Origin: an uncultured Candidatus Melainabacteria bacterium | GTDB taxonomy: Bacteria > Cyanobacteriota > Vampirovibrionia > Gastranaerophilales > Gastranaerophilaceae | Assembly (NCBI GenBank): GCA_934777245.1 | Contig: CAKVND010000079.1 | Span: 1 to 5,527 of the forward strand | Length of the DNA: 5,527 nt | Direction of reading: 5' to 3' | Shown: piece by piece, positions 1 to 5,370 of the stretch | Layout: every line of letters starts with the position of its first letter | Numbering within the stretch: position 1 is the stretch's first letter | Notes under the pieces: generated by a model | Seen by the model: the letters and a program-made list of their open reading frames with translations, nothing else | Told to the model about the DNA's origin: nothing | Database searches by the model: none | Made by a program: the position numbers and the translations under genes

Positions 1-66
1 CCGCCCTTGTTAGGGAGGTCGCAGCTGTTGGCGAGGCTGTGCCGAGCCTTACAGATGTGGGAGGGT
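1..66. repeat. GC-rich dispersed repeat fragment at the left edge
   Basis: This stretch is much richer in G and C than the AT-rich DNA around it and has no supportable open reading frame. It contains short inverted pairs: CCCT at 4-7 with AGGG at 11-14, AGGCT at 34-38 with AGCCT at 45-49, and CTGT at 25-28 with ACAG at 51-54. These suggest a folded, multi-stem element. It ends in a GGGAGGGT run that echoes the C-rich repeats elsewhere in the window on the opposite strand. It probably continues left of the window, so its true boundary is unknown. The call of a dispersed repeat is inference from composition and hairpin structure, because only one copy is visible here. Confidence 0.45.
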
Positions 67-78
67 ATTTATTTAATG

Positions 79-106
79 GAAAGTGGAAAATTGAAAGTGG
101 AAAATT
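79..106. repeat. Perfect tandem duplication of 14 bases
   Basis: The 14-mer GAAAGTGGAAAATT occurs twice back to back, at 79-92 and 93-106, without a mismatch. It lies between two GC-rich repeat remnants in non-coding DNA. It may be a short variable tandem repeat or a scar of repeat insertion; no function is evident. Confidence 0.85.
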
Positions 107-126
107 ATTTTTGAAAAAGTTAATAA

Positions 127-157
127 CACCCTCTCCTGTCCTTCGGACACCCTCCCC
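127..157. repeat. C-rich repeat remnant with a small hairpin
   Basis: Two near-identical C-rich decamers, CACCCTCTCC at 127-136 and CACCCTCCCC at 148-157, flank a short hairpin with stem TGTCC 137-141 / GGACA 145-149 and loop TTC. The C-rich half resembles the repeat between sctL and sctV (3278-3313, read on the minus strand), sharing the core CCCTCTCC. It therefore looks like a degenerate member of the same broad class of intergenic repeat. No coding potential is seen. Confidence 0.5.
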
Positions 158-173
158 ATGAAAAACAGCCAGT

Positions 174-211
174 AGGTCGTGTTCAACATTTTTAATTGAA
201 CACGACCTTTT
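174..211 (+). terminator. Strong hairpin with T-tract, likely rho-independent terminator
   Basis: A perfect 13-bp stem is formed by 174-186 (AGGTCGTGTTCAA) and 196-208 (TTGAACACGACCT), with a nine-base loop CATTTTTAA. The plus-strand 3' side runs on as TTTATT, a modest T-tract, which fits termination of a plus-strand transcript entering from left of the window. On the minus strand the hairpin is followed by ACTGGCTGTTTTT, a poorer tail, although read-through from the minus-strand genes could also meet it. No gene ends between the window edge and the hairpin, so its parent transcript is not visible. Confidence 0.7.
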
Positions 212-322
212 ATTAAGCCTTTCACACATTTTTTATATTATTGACGTTAATATTTGCACTTCACATTTTTATTATATTGCTCTTTCGGATCTCTTTTTTC
301 AATTCTTAATATATTTGATGTA
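212..322. other. AT-rich non-coding gap
   Basis: This stretch lies between the hairpin and the promoter of the 82-residue gene. It is AT-rich, and I see no RNA gene, clear dyad or well-supported reading frame in it. A minus-strand frame crossing it and entering the small plus-strand gene has no ribosome binding site and gives a low-complexity hydrophobic product, so I do not treat it as a gene. Confidence 0.5.
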
Positions 323-351
323 TTGTAACAACTTACAATATAAATTATAAT
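323..351 (+). promoter_or_regulatory. Sigma70-type promoter for the 82-residue gene
   Basis: A perfect -10 hexamer TATAAT (346-351) lies 17 bases downstream of TTGTAA (323-328), which matches four of six -35 consensus bases. The start of transcription would fall near 358. That is downstream of the ATG at 353 and leaves about 19 bases of leader before the ATG at 377. AT-rich DNA yields chance matches, but the spacing, the perfect -10 box and the agreement with the ribosome binding site support it. Confidence 0.6.
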
Positions 352-361
352 TATGAAAAAT

Positions 362-366
362 AGGAG
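362..366 (+). promoter_or_regulatory. Ribosome binding site that decides the start at 377
   Basis: AGGAG sits ten bases before the ATG at 377-379. The upstream in-frame ATG at 353 has only AT-rich sequence before it and would lie upstream of the predicted transcription start, so 377 is preferred. Confidence 0.65.
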
Positions 367-376
367 AATAGAGAAC

Positions 377-625
377 ATGTTACCAATCATTACCGAAGAT
401 ATGTCAGCGGAAATTTTTTCAGAAGCTTTCAAGGATGTGCAAGCTTGGAGAAAAAACATGGTTCAATATCTTAAAGAAGAAAATCCAGAAATCAATTCCG
501 CAATTTTGGAAGTTGCGAAACATGATGAGAGCATTGACCTTAAAGCAGTTGCACTTGGTGCATATTTATCTTACCGATTGTTAGAAGTTGCTACTGATAA
601 CGATGGACTTTCTATAGAAGAATAG
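377..625 (+). CDS. Small acidic helical protein, unknown function (82 aa)
   Basis: I do not recognise this protein. It has 82 residues from the chosen start (MLPIITEDM...), with no signal peptide or clear membrane segment. Its sequence suggests mostly alpha helix: an amphipathic first half around FSEAFKDVQAWRKNMVQYL, then a second helix containing LKAVALGAYLSYRLLEVA, and an acidic tail ending SIEE. It may be a small cytosolic helical bundle or protein-binding module. The start at 377 rests on AGGAG at 362-366 and the promoter at 323-351; an in-frame ATG at 353 would add eight residues but has no binding site. It is transcribed against the T3S cluster and its stop codon is one base from the stop of the convergent exported-protein gene. 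Nothing ties it functionally to secretion. That it is a real gene is supported by its expression signals, not by homology I can name. Confidence 0.7.
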   Translation: MLPIITEDMSAEIFSEAFKDVQAWRKNMVQYLKEENPEINSAILEVAKHDESIDLKAVALGAYLSYRLLEVATDNDGLSIEE

Positions 626-626
626 C

Positions 627-1118
627 TTAATGTTTTAAAATACTTTCTCCTGAAATCTTTTCACCTTTAATGGTGTATTTAGCATGTTCTGCTTTCATTA
701 AATGATTATCAACCAAAGAAAATGACTCCAAAGTTAAATCATTTATACCTGAAAATTTATTATCGGAAAGTCTTAATGTCACAGTATCTGTTAAAACCTT
801 ATTATCATACGGTGCTTTTTTAGAAAACACAACAAGATTTCCTTCAACTGCTCTAACAGAAATTTCTGCATTTGCACCACTAAAAGGATTTGACAAAGTA
901 ATCTTGTCACCAACTCTGGATAAGTTCCACATGTCCGTACTTACAGGTTTAAACGTTCCATAGCTATTGGTATCAACTAACTGCGCCGTTACTCTCCAAC
1001 TACCAAAAAATGCTTTTGGAATATCATTAATCGCAATTCCTGTACTCAATATTACTTCATCAGCAAATATCGGTAATGCAGATAATATAAAAACTAATAA
1101 AACTAATATTCTTTTCAT
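627..1118 (-). CDS. Exported protein of unknown function with Sec signal peptide (163 aa)
   Basis: The protein begins with a textbook Sec signal peptide: MKR, a hydrophobic core at residues 4-15, then PIFA with likely signal peptidase I cleavage after Ala19. There is no cysteine at the junction, so it is not a lipoprotein. The mature part (about 144 residues) has alternating polar and hydrophobic residues typical of beta structure. Features include FFGSWRV near residues 37-43 and repeated short strands such as DKITLSNPFSG, NLVVFSKK and DTVTLRLSDNKFSG. A small beta-barrel or sandwich in the periplasm or outside the cell is plausible; the G-x-W motif is loosely lipocalin-like, but I do not assign that family. 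The gene lies 46 bases downstream of sctV on the same strand, but a promoter in that gap (1125-1152) suggests independent expression. No Shine-Dalgarno sequence precedes the ATG. An accessory envelope role in T3S is possible but unsupported. Confidence 0.8.
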   Translation of the reverse strand: MKRILVLLVFILSALPIFADEVILSTGIAINDIPKAFFGSWRVTAQLVDTNSYGTFKPVSTDMWNLSRVGDKITLSNPFSGANAEISVRAVEGNLVVFSKKAPYDNKVLTDTVTLRLSDNKFSGINDLTLESFSLVDNHLMKAEHAKYTIKGEKISGESILKH

Positions 1119-1124
1119 AAAATT

Positions 1125-1152
1125 ATTATAACTAAATTAAGCAAAGTTTCAA
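1125..1152 (-). promoter_or_regulatory. Promoter for the exported-protein gene, apparently giving a leaderless mRNA
   Basis: On the minus strand TTGAAA (1147-1152) and a perfect TATAAT (1125-1130) are separated by 16 bases, a good sigma70-type match. Counting seven positions from the end of the -10 box puts +1 at 1118, the A of the ATG. The bases before the ATG (AATAATTTT) have no Shine-Dalgarno sequence, consistent with a leaderless transcript. Alternatively the gene is co-transcribed from sctV and the match is chance in AT-rich DNA. Confidence 0.5.
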
Positions 1153-1164
1153 CTTTTTATCTGA

Positions 1165-3258
1165 TTAGTATCCGCTATTTTCACCGATTGTATCAACTGC
1201 TTCAACCTTGATGTCCGTAATCAATTCTGAATAAGAGATTACAACAATTGTTGGAATGTGGCGTTCTAATAATTGATACAACGGCAATCTAATTCTTGGA
1301 GAACACAAGATTACAGGCTGTTGCCCGATTGATTGGTGCGCTCTCATCAATGTCATTGCGGTAGATTCAATCAAATCTTGAACTTGCATTGGGTTAAGCA
1401 AGAACATTGTACCAAGTTCTGTTCTTTGACAGCTATCGTCAAGTGTCTTTTCCCATTCAGGTGAAAGTGTCAGAGCATAAAGCACGTGATCGCGGTCAAC
1501 ATTACTCAAGCAAATTTGACGGCCTAAAGCCGCACGCAAACGTTCTGATAAGATATCAGGTTCTTTAGAAAATCTCGCGTAATCGCACAAACGTTCAAAT
1601 ACAAAGATAATATCTTTGATAGAAACTTTTTCTCTGATTAAGTTTACAAAAATCTTTCTCAAATCTGAAGTAGAAATAATAGCAGGAACTAAGTCGTTTA
1701 CAAGAGTTGGGTCTTGAGAACGTACAAGTTCCATAAGCTTAAGAACGTCAGTTTTTGTCATAACTTCATCAACGTGTTTTCTTACACATTCTTGTAAGTG
1801 TGTAACAAGAACATCTGTTGCATCAACAGCTGTAACATTCTTAGTTGCTCTTGCATCGTCTTGCGAAATCCAATACGCTTGAGTTTGATAAGTAGGGTCA
1901 ACACCGACAATTGCATCTTCAGGAATTGTTTTCTTAACAGAATCCCACTGATCAGCAATTACCATGTATTTCCCAGGATATACATAACCTGACGCAACAA
2001 CATTGTTACGGATAGAAATTACGTATTCGTTTGCTTCTAATGCTGATGAGTCCATAATACGAATGTTTGGTAAAATATAACCTAATTCATCAGTAACTCT
2101 TTGACGCAAAGCGGCAATCTTAGCAAGCAATTGACCTTCCTGATCAGGATCGGCAATTACAAGCAAACCCGCACCAACTTGTAAGCTCAATACGTCAACA
2201 CCAAGTCTTTCGTACATTTTATTAGGGTTAACCAAATCTTGCATATTTTGACGTACACTTTCCAATTGACCCAATTGAGATTGAACGTCAGCGTTAACTA
2301 ATACTGAGAAGCCTGCGACAGCCAAGATTATTGTAAAACATAGAAACGGGAAGAATGGCAAACCTGTAATAGGCGAACTTACTGTAATCAAGCCTAAGAA
2401 CAATGCAGCAAAGAACAATGAATAAGGTTTTGCCATAATTTGCGCAGTCAAATCACCACCCAATGAAGTGCTTGTTGCAGAAGCACGTGTCATTACGATA
2501 CCGGCTGAAATTGACATTAAAAGTGACGGAAGCTGTGACGCCAAACCATCACCTATTGTTAAAACGGTATATTTACCAACTGCATCTGCAATTGGCATTT
2601 GGTTAACCAAACAACCGATTGTCAAACCACCTACAATGTTGATTATAACGATGATGATACCTGCCATAGTATCACCTTTTACAAACTTCATGGAACCATC
2701 CATAGAACCAAATAAACTTGATTCTCTTTGAAGGTCTTCACGTCTTTTTACTGCTTCTTCCGGTGAAATCAATCCGGCGTTAAAGTCGGCGTCAATTGTC
2801 ATTTGTTTACCCGGCATAGCGTCTAAGGCGAAACGTGCGGATACTTCGGCGATACGTTCAGCACCTTTTGTGATTACCATGAACTGTACAACTGTAATAA
2901 TCAAGAAGATTACACCACCTACAATCATGTTACCACCCGTAACAAATGTTCCGAACGCGTGAACTACTTCCCCCGCATCACCTTTTGCAAGAATAAGTCT
3001 TGTTGAAGCGATAGAAAGTACCAAACGGAACATTGTACCCAAAAGAATAATTGAAGGGAAAGCTGCCAATTCTAAGGGCTTTTGAACATATAAAGATATC
3101 ATCAAAAGCACAATGCCAAGCGTGATATTCAAACTTATTGAAAAATTGATAACCCAATTTGGCATCTCCATAATCAAGATTAAAACAAGAGTCATTACGA
3201 AGAGTGCCAAAAATATTTCTGATATAGGTTTGCTCTGTTGTTGTCCTTCCGCTGCCAT
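1165..3258 (-). CDS. sctV: Type III secretion export-gate protein, SctV/FlhA family (FHIPEP)
   Basis: This is the major export-gate protein of a type III secretion apparatus. The family forms a nonameric ring whose cytoplasmic domain receives chaperone-substrate complexes and whose membrane part couples proton flow to export. At 697 residues it is full length. Eight membrane segments are visible at about 14-32, 36-56, 65-88, 108-130, 198-220, 237-257, 279-298 and 301-321. The FHIPEP loop (131-196) contains KGAERIAEVSARF, LDAMPGKQM and KFVKGD. The soluble domain spans about 325-697, with the conserved AALGRQIC at 576-583 and the terminal region PVILCSPRIR. The block ESSLFGSMDGSMKFVKGD, together with VVQFMVITKG and ISAGIVMTR, resembles injectisome SctV (A-M-K-F-V-K-G-D type) more than flagellar FlhA (A-S-K-F-V-R-G-D type). 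I therefore use sctV; flhA is the alternative. The start is backed by AAAGGA four bases before the ATG. It is the last of three linked T3S genes, 57 bases after sctL. Confidence 0.93.
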   Translation of the reverse strand: MAAEGQQQSKPISEIFLALFVMTLVLILIMEMPNWVINFSISLNITLGIVLLMISLYVQKPLELAAFPSIILLGTMFRLVLSIASTRLILAKGDAGEVVHAFGTFVTGGNMIVGGVIFLIITVVQFMVITKGAERIAEVSARFALDAMPGKQMTIDADFNAGLISPEEAVKRREDLQRESSLFGSMDGSMKFVKGDTMAGIIIVIINIVGGLTIGCLVNQMPIADAVGKYTVLTIGDGLASQLPSLLMSISAGIVMTRASATSTSLGGDLTAQIMAKPYSLFFAALFLGLITVSSPITGLPFFPFLCFTIILAVAGFSVLVNADVQSQLGQLESVRQNMQDLVNPNKMYERLGVDVLSLQVGAGLLVIADPDQEGQLLAKIAALRQRVTDELGYILPNIRIMDSSALEANEYVISIRNNVVASGYVYPGKYMVIADQWDSVKKTIPEDAIVGVDPTYQTQAYWISQDDARATKNVTAVDATDVLVTHLQECVRKHVDEVMTKTDVLKLMELVRSQDPTLVNDLVPAIISTSDLRKIFVNLIREKVSIKDIIFVFERLCDYARFSKEPDILSERLRAALGRQICLSNVDRDHVLYALTLSPEWEKTLDDSCQRTELGTMFLLNPMQVQDLIESTAMTLMRAHQSIGQQPVILCSPRIRLPLYQLLERHIPTIVVISYSELITDIKVEAVDTIGENSGY

Positions 3259-3262
3259 TTTG

Positions 3263-3268
3263 TCCTTT
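3263..3268 (-). promoter_or_regulatory. Ribosome binding site of sctV
   Basis: AAAGGA on the minus strand ends four bases before the ATG of sctV. The spacing is short but workable. The site lies only nine bases downstream of the GC-rich hairpin at 3278-3300, so folding of that repeat in the mRNA could affect access to it. Confidence 0.6.
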
Positions 3269-3277
3269 AACTTCCTT

Positions 3278-3313
3278 CCCTCGCCCCTTGTGGGAGAGGG
3301 TTAGGGTGAGGGG
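3278..3313 (-). repeat. GC-rich intergenic repeat with hairpin between sctL and sctV
   Basis: Read on the minus strand this is a C-rich run of the CCCCTCACCCTAACCCTCTCCC type followed by ACAAGGGGCGAGGG. It is very unlike the AT-rich genes on both sides. It folds: 3278-3282 pairs with 3296-3300 and 3284-3286 with 3292-3294, around one G/A mismatch and a five-base loop. It begins two bases downstream of the sctL stop codon and nearly fills the 57-base gap. From general knowledge, repeats of this look are scattered between genes in many bacterial genomes. There is no T-tract, so a terminator is unlikely; attenuation, mRNA stabilisation or simple insertion of a mobile repeat are the options. Confidence 0.6.
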
Positions 3314-3315
3314 TT

Positions 3316-4092
3316 TTAGATTCCCTCTATTGCTTTTTTAATAATTTCTAATTGTGTGTCAATCGACGCATCAACAATACCGTTATTTGTCTGAAAAACA
3401 CACCCACCTTCTTCTATCGAAGGATCTGCTATAATATTAACTTTAGCGTCAATCCCATATTCGTAAGTTATATTCGGCAATGTGTCCTTAATAAACTGTA
3501 CTGCTTGAGGTTTAACTCTAATATTAATTTTCGGTTCGCTTTTTGAAACCGTTTTAAGCACATCCACAATCGTATTAACCAAAACTTGCGGATCGCTTTC
3601 AACTTCTTTTTTTATAATCTTTTTGGCTATATCAACACTGATTTCTAAAATATCAGGTGCTATATATTCAAAAACATTTTTTGGAGCATTCATAAATTCT
3701 GAAAAACTGTTGCGAAAAGTTTCCATATCCGCATTTGCCTGTTCCATACCTTTTCTGTAACCTTCTTCAAAGGCTGATTTTTTAATATTTTCAGCTTCCT
3801 CTTGCGCTCTAGAAACAAGATTTCTATCATCTATTCGACGATATCCGCGCCTTCTTGAACCGCGTCTGCGTTCCTGACGTTGTGTAAAATCAATATTTTC
3901 AATATCAAATAAATCGATTTCCGGTTCTTGCGGTACTTCAGGCTGTTGAATTTCTTGAACGACTTCTTCAACCACAGGTTGTTGTGCTATGTTTTCAATT
4001 TCTGAAATTTGGGCATCAGAAACTTGAGCCTCAACTTTTTTAGGCTCTGCTTTTACTACCTTCCCCCTCAAATTTCTTTTTTTGATTATCAT
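3316..4092 (-). CDS. sctL: Type III secretion ATPase stator/regulator, SctL/FliH family
   Basis: SctL/FliH proteins form an elongated dimer that binds the export ATPase (SctN/FliI), restrains its activity and links it to the cytoplasmic ring beneath the export gate. The C-terminal half carries the family signature: DPSIEEGGCVFQT at about 223-235, with the conserved GGC at 229-231, followed by GIVDASIDTQLEIIKKAI, matching the V-ATPase E-subunit-like fold. Upstream are the helical APDILEISVDIAKKIIKKEV segment and a short AFEEGYRKGMEQ stretch (107-118) that recalls the G-x-x-x-G region of FliH. At 258 residues it is within, or slightly above, the usual size. The first 100 residues are unusual: a Q/P/E-rich, probably disordered tail and then a dense arginine patch (72-86, including RRRGSRRRGYRR). 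The start lies nine bases after the stop of the upstream gene and has no Shine-Dalgarno sequence, so translational coupling is likely. The next Met is residue 116, too far in to be the start. Confidence 0.85.
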   Translation of the reverse strand: MIIKKRNLRGKVVKAEPKKVEAQVSDAQISEIENIAQQPVVEEVVQEIQQPEVPQEPEIDLFDIENIDFTQRQERRRGSRRRGYRRIDDRNLVSRAQEEAENIKKSAFEEGYRKGMEQANADMETFRNSFSEFMNAPKNVFEYIAPDILEISVDIAKKIIKKEVESDPQVLVNTIVDVLKTVSKSEPKINIRVKPQAVQFIKDTLPNITYEYGIDAKVNIIADPSIEEGGCVFQTNNGIVDASIDTQLEIIKKAIEGI

Positions 4093-4101
4093 ATAAAAGT
4101 A

Positions 4102-5154
4102 TTATACACTCTCTTCAATGTATTGTGCAACAATTCCCGCAACTTTTAACGGCAAATTAGAATATTCACCGTCATAGGCTTGCGCTATAAACCTTTTCAC
4201 TAGCGGACGTTCGTTTTTTATAACTTTTTCTATACGTTCCCTTGGAGTTTCTCTATAAATTCTTAACAAATCTCCTAGAACATTCTCCTTTGTAAGCTTA
4301 CGCTTAATCGGAAGATACTCTTTCATTTCTTTTAGGCAATCCGTTACCAAATCTCCATCAAGATGAGATTCTAAATCTGCCATATTCATATATTGAGAAA
4401 TCGCCAATGAATCGTTAGAATCAAATTTGTTAAGAATAGTCATGACCTTATCTTGTGACATAAGTTTCAACACAAGTGCCAAAGACATAAGCTTCATTTG
4501 CTTGTTTGTAATACCTTGTGGGACAGAAACATTCGCTTGTTTTGCTTGACGCTTTTGTTCTCTTTGTTTTTGACGCTCAAGTCTGCGTTGTTCGGCTTCT
4601 TGAGCATTTTGTTGTGCTTCTTGAGCCTGTGCTTGTTTTTGTCGTTCTTGTTCTGCTTGAGCCTGTTGAGCCATTGCATCAATATTTGATTGATTTTCAG
4701 CACGATTTTTGGTTTCTTCGTCAATAACGCCTTTTTGTTGAAGTTCTTCAATGCTTTGATTATAAACCTTAATTACATGATGTTCTACAGCTTGCAATAA
4801 TTGGTCTTGCGGAATTTTTCTAATAACTGCTTGTTTTGCAACTTCAAAAATAGTAAATGCAATTTTTTGCATAATACCATCCCAATATTGCGGAAGAATG
4901 CCAGAATGAATTAAGTCAATTGATTTGTGGAACGACCATTCTGCAATAATTTGAGTGATAAATACAGCTTGATCAGCATTCAAATTAAGTTGTTGATCGT
5001 TATACAAAGCTTCGCCGGCAAGTAGTGTAAAATTACCGAGAGTTTTTACAATATATTCTTTTTCTCTGTCTTCCAACTCTTTTGGAACAAGCTCTTTAGC
5101 TTGCTCGGACATTGACGCTGCAAAACCTTTATAATCAAAACCTTCGATTGGCAT
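4102..5154 (-). CDS. FliG-like candidate cytoplasmic-ring / sorting-platform protein of the T3S locus (350 aa)
   Basis: Three parts are visible. Residues 1-135 are a helical domain I do not recognise (e.g. AEWSFHKSIDLIHSGILPQYWDGI). Residues about 135-207 form a long Q/E/A/R-rich coiled coil. Residues about 218-280 (KLMSLALVLKLMSQDKVMTILNKF, then ISQYMNMADLESHL) follow the spacing of the FliG middle-domain armadillo-like repeat: LLxxLxxExAxxVLxxL, then ISxxMAxL. The last 70 residues are helical and end in KVAGIVAQYIEESV. The conserved charged torque-helix pattern of FliG C-domains is not seen. In flagellar operons fliG directly precedes fliH, and here the gene directly precedes sctL by nine bases, so position and size (FliG is about 330-345 residues) agree with the weak sequence match. 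It could instead be a SctK-like adaptor or a lineage-specific platform protein. The start is supported by AAGGA seven bases upstream. It appears to be the first gene of the operon. The real-gene call is firm; the FliG relationship is tentative. Confidence 0.6.
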   Translation of the reverse strand: MPIEGFDYKGFAASMSEQAKELVPKELEDREKEYIVKTLGNFTLLAGEALYNDQQLNLNADQAVFITQIIAEWSFHKSIDLIHSGILPQYWDGIMQKIAFTIFEVAKQAVIRKIPQDQLLQAVEHHVIKVYNQSIEELQQKGVIDEETKNRAENQSNIDAMAQQAQAEQERQKQAQAQEAQQNAQEAEQRRLERQKQREQKRQAKQANVSVPQGITNKQMKLMSLALVLKLMSQDKVMTILNKFDSNDSLAISQYMNMADLESHLDGDLVTDCLKEMKEYLPIKRKLTKENVLGDLLRIYRETPRERIEKVIKNERPLVKRFIAQAYDGEYSNLPLKVAGIVAQYIEESV

Positions 5155-5161
5155 ATATTTT

Positions 5162-5166
5162 TCCTT
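5162..5166 (-). promoter_or_regulatory. Ribosome binding site of the FliG-like gene
   Basis: AAGGA on the minus strand lies seven bases before the ATG at 5154. This is the best-placed Shine-Dalgarno sequence of the three T3S genes and fits the first gene of an operon. Confidence 0.7.
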
Positions 5167-5204
5167 GTAATTAATGAGTTATCAGATATAAAAATCCCTA
5201 TTTT

Positions 5205-5210
5205 ATTATA
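5205..5210 (-). promoter_or_regulatory. Proximal -10 box candidate for the T3S operon
   Basis: TATAAT on the minus strand would start transcription near 5198, giving a leader of about 44 bases. The -35 region at 16-18 bases upstream (GGTTAA or neighbours) matches poorly, so this would be a weak or activator-dependent promoter, or a chance match. Confidence 0.35.
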
Positions 5211-5288
5211 CATTAGAGAGTTCGTTTTAACCTCATATATTTAACTGAAAAAAATAAAAAGTCAGCTGTTATTGCACTACTGTCCGAG

Positions 5289-5302
5289 ATAGATTTATCT
5301 AT
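5289..5302. promoter_or_regulatory. Small perfect dyad over the distal promoter
   Basis: ATAGAT at 5289-5294 and ATCTAT at 5297-5302 are perfect inverted half-sites separated by TT. The dyad covers the -10 box and start region of the distal promoter, where a repressor would act. The half-sites are AT-rich and short, so chance is a real alternative. Confidence 0.3.
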
Positions 5303-5327
5303 AATTTACAAAAAGTAGTTAAGTCAA
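5298..5327 (-). promoter_or_regulatory. Distal promoter candidate for the T3S operon
   Basis: TTGACT (5322-5327), five of six consensus bases, is followed after 18 bases by TATAGA (5298-5303), four of six. Transcription would begin near 5291 and leave a leader of about 137 bases before the FliG-like gene. It has the better -35 of the two candidates, and the dyad at 5289-5302 overlaps its -10 box. Confidence 0.4.
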
Positions 5328-5370
5328 GACTTTTTAATAAAATTTGTACTGTATAGACTAAAAATAATAG

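Noticed and set aside
1..157. Possible CRISPR array
   Set aside because: The repeated units differ from each other, there is no regular repeat-spacer pattern, and the only exact repeat is a 14-base tandem pair without a spacer.
353..376. Earlier in-frame ATG for the plus-strand small gene
   Set aside because: No Shine-Dalgarno sequence precedes it, and the predicted transcription start (near 358) lies downstream of it; the ATG at 377 has AGGAG ten bases upstream.
247..459. Minus-strand reading frame of 70 codons over the promoter and start of the 82-residue gene
   Set aside because: It has no ribosome binding site and gives a low-complexity product rich in Ile, Phe and Tyr. It also overlaps a better-supported gene and promoter on the other strand.
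3278..3300. Rho-independent terminator between sctL and sctV
   Set aside because: The hairpin has no T-tract on the minus strand; the sequence after it is AAGTTAAAGGAC, which leads into the sctV start.
1798..3304. Plus-strand frames within sctV
   Set aside because: They are antisense shadows of a long, clearly conserved coding sequence, with biased composition and no independent start signals.
3352..3546. Plus-strand frame within sctL
   Set aside because: It is antisense to the conserved C-terminal domain of sctL and has no ribosome binding site.
4494..4751. Frames on both strands across the Q/E/R-rich coiled-coil region
   Set aside because: They are out-of-frame readings of the low-complexity coiled-coil segment of the 350-residue gene, giving Lys/Asn- or Leu/Phe-rich products with no start signals.
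4102..5154. Confident assignment as flagellar FliG
   Set aside because: Only the middle region follows the FliG pattern; the N-domain is unfamiliar and the torque-helix motif of the FliG C-domain is not visible.
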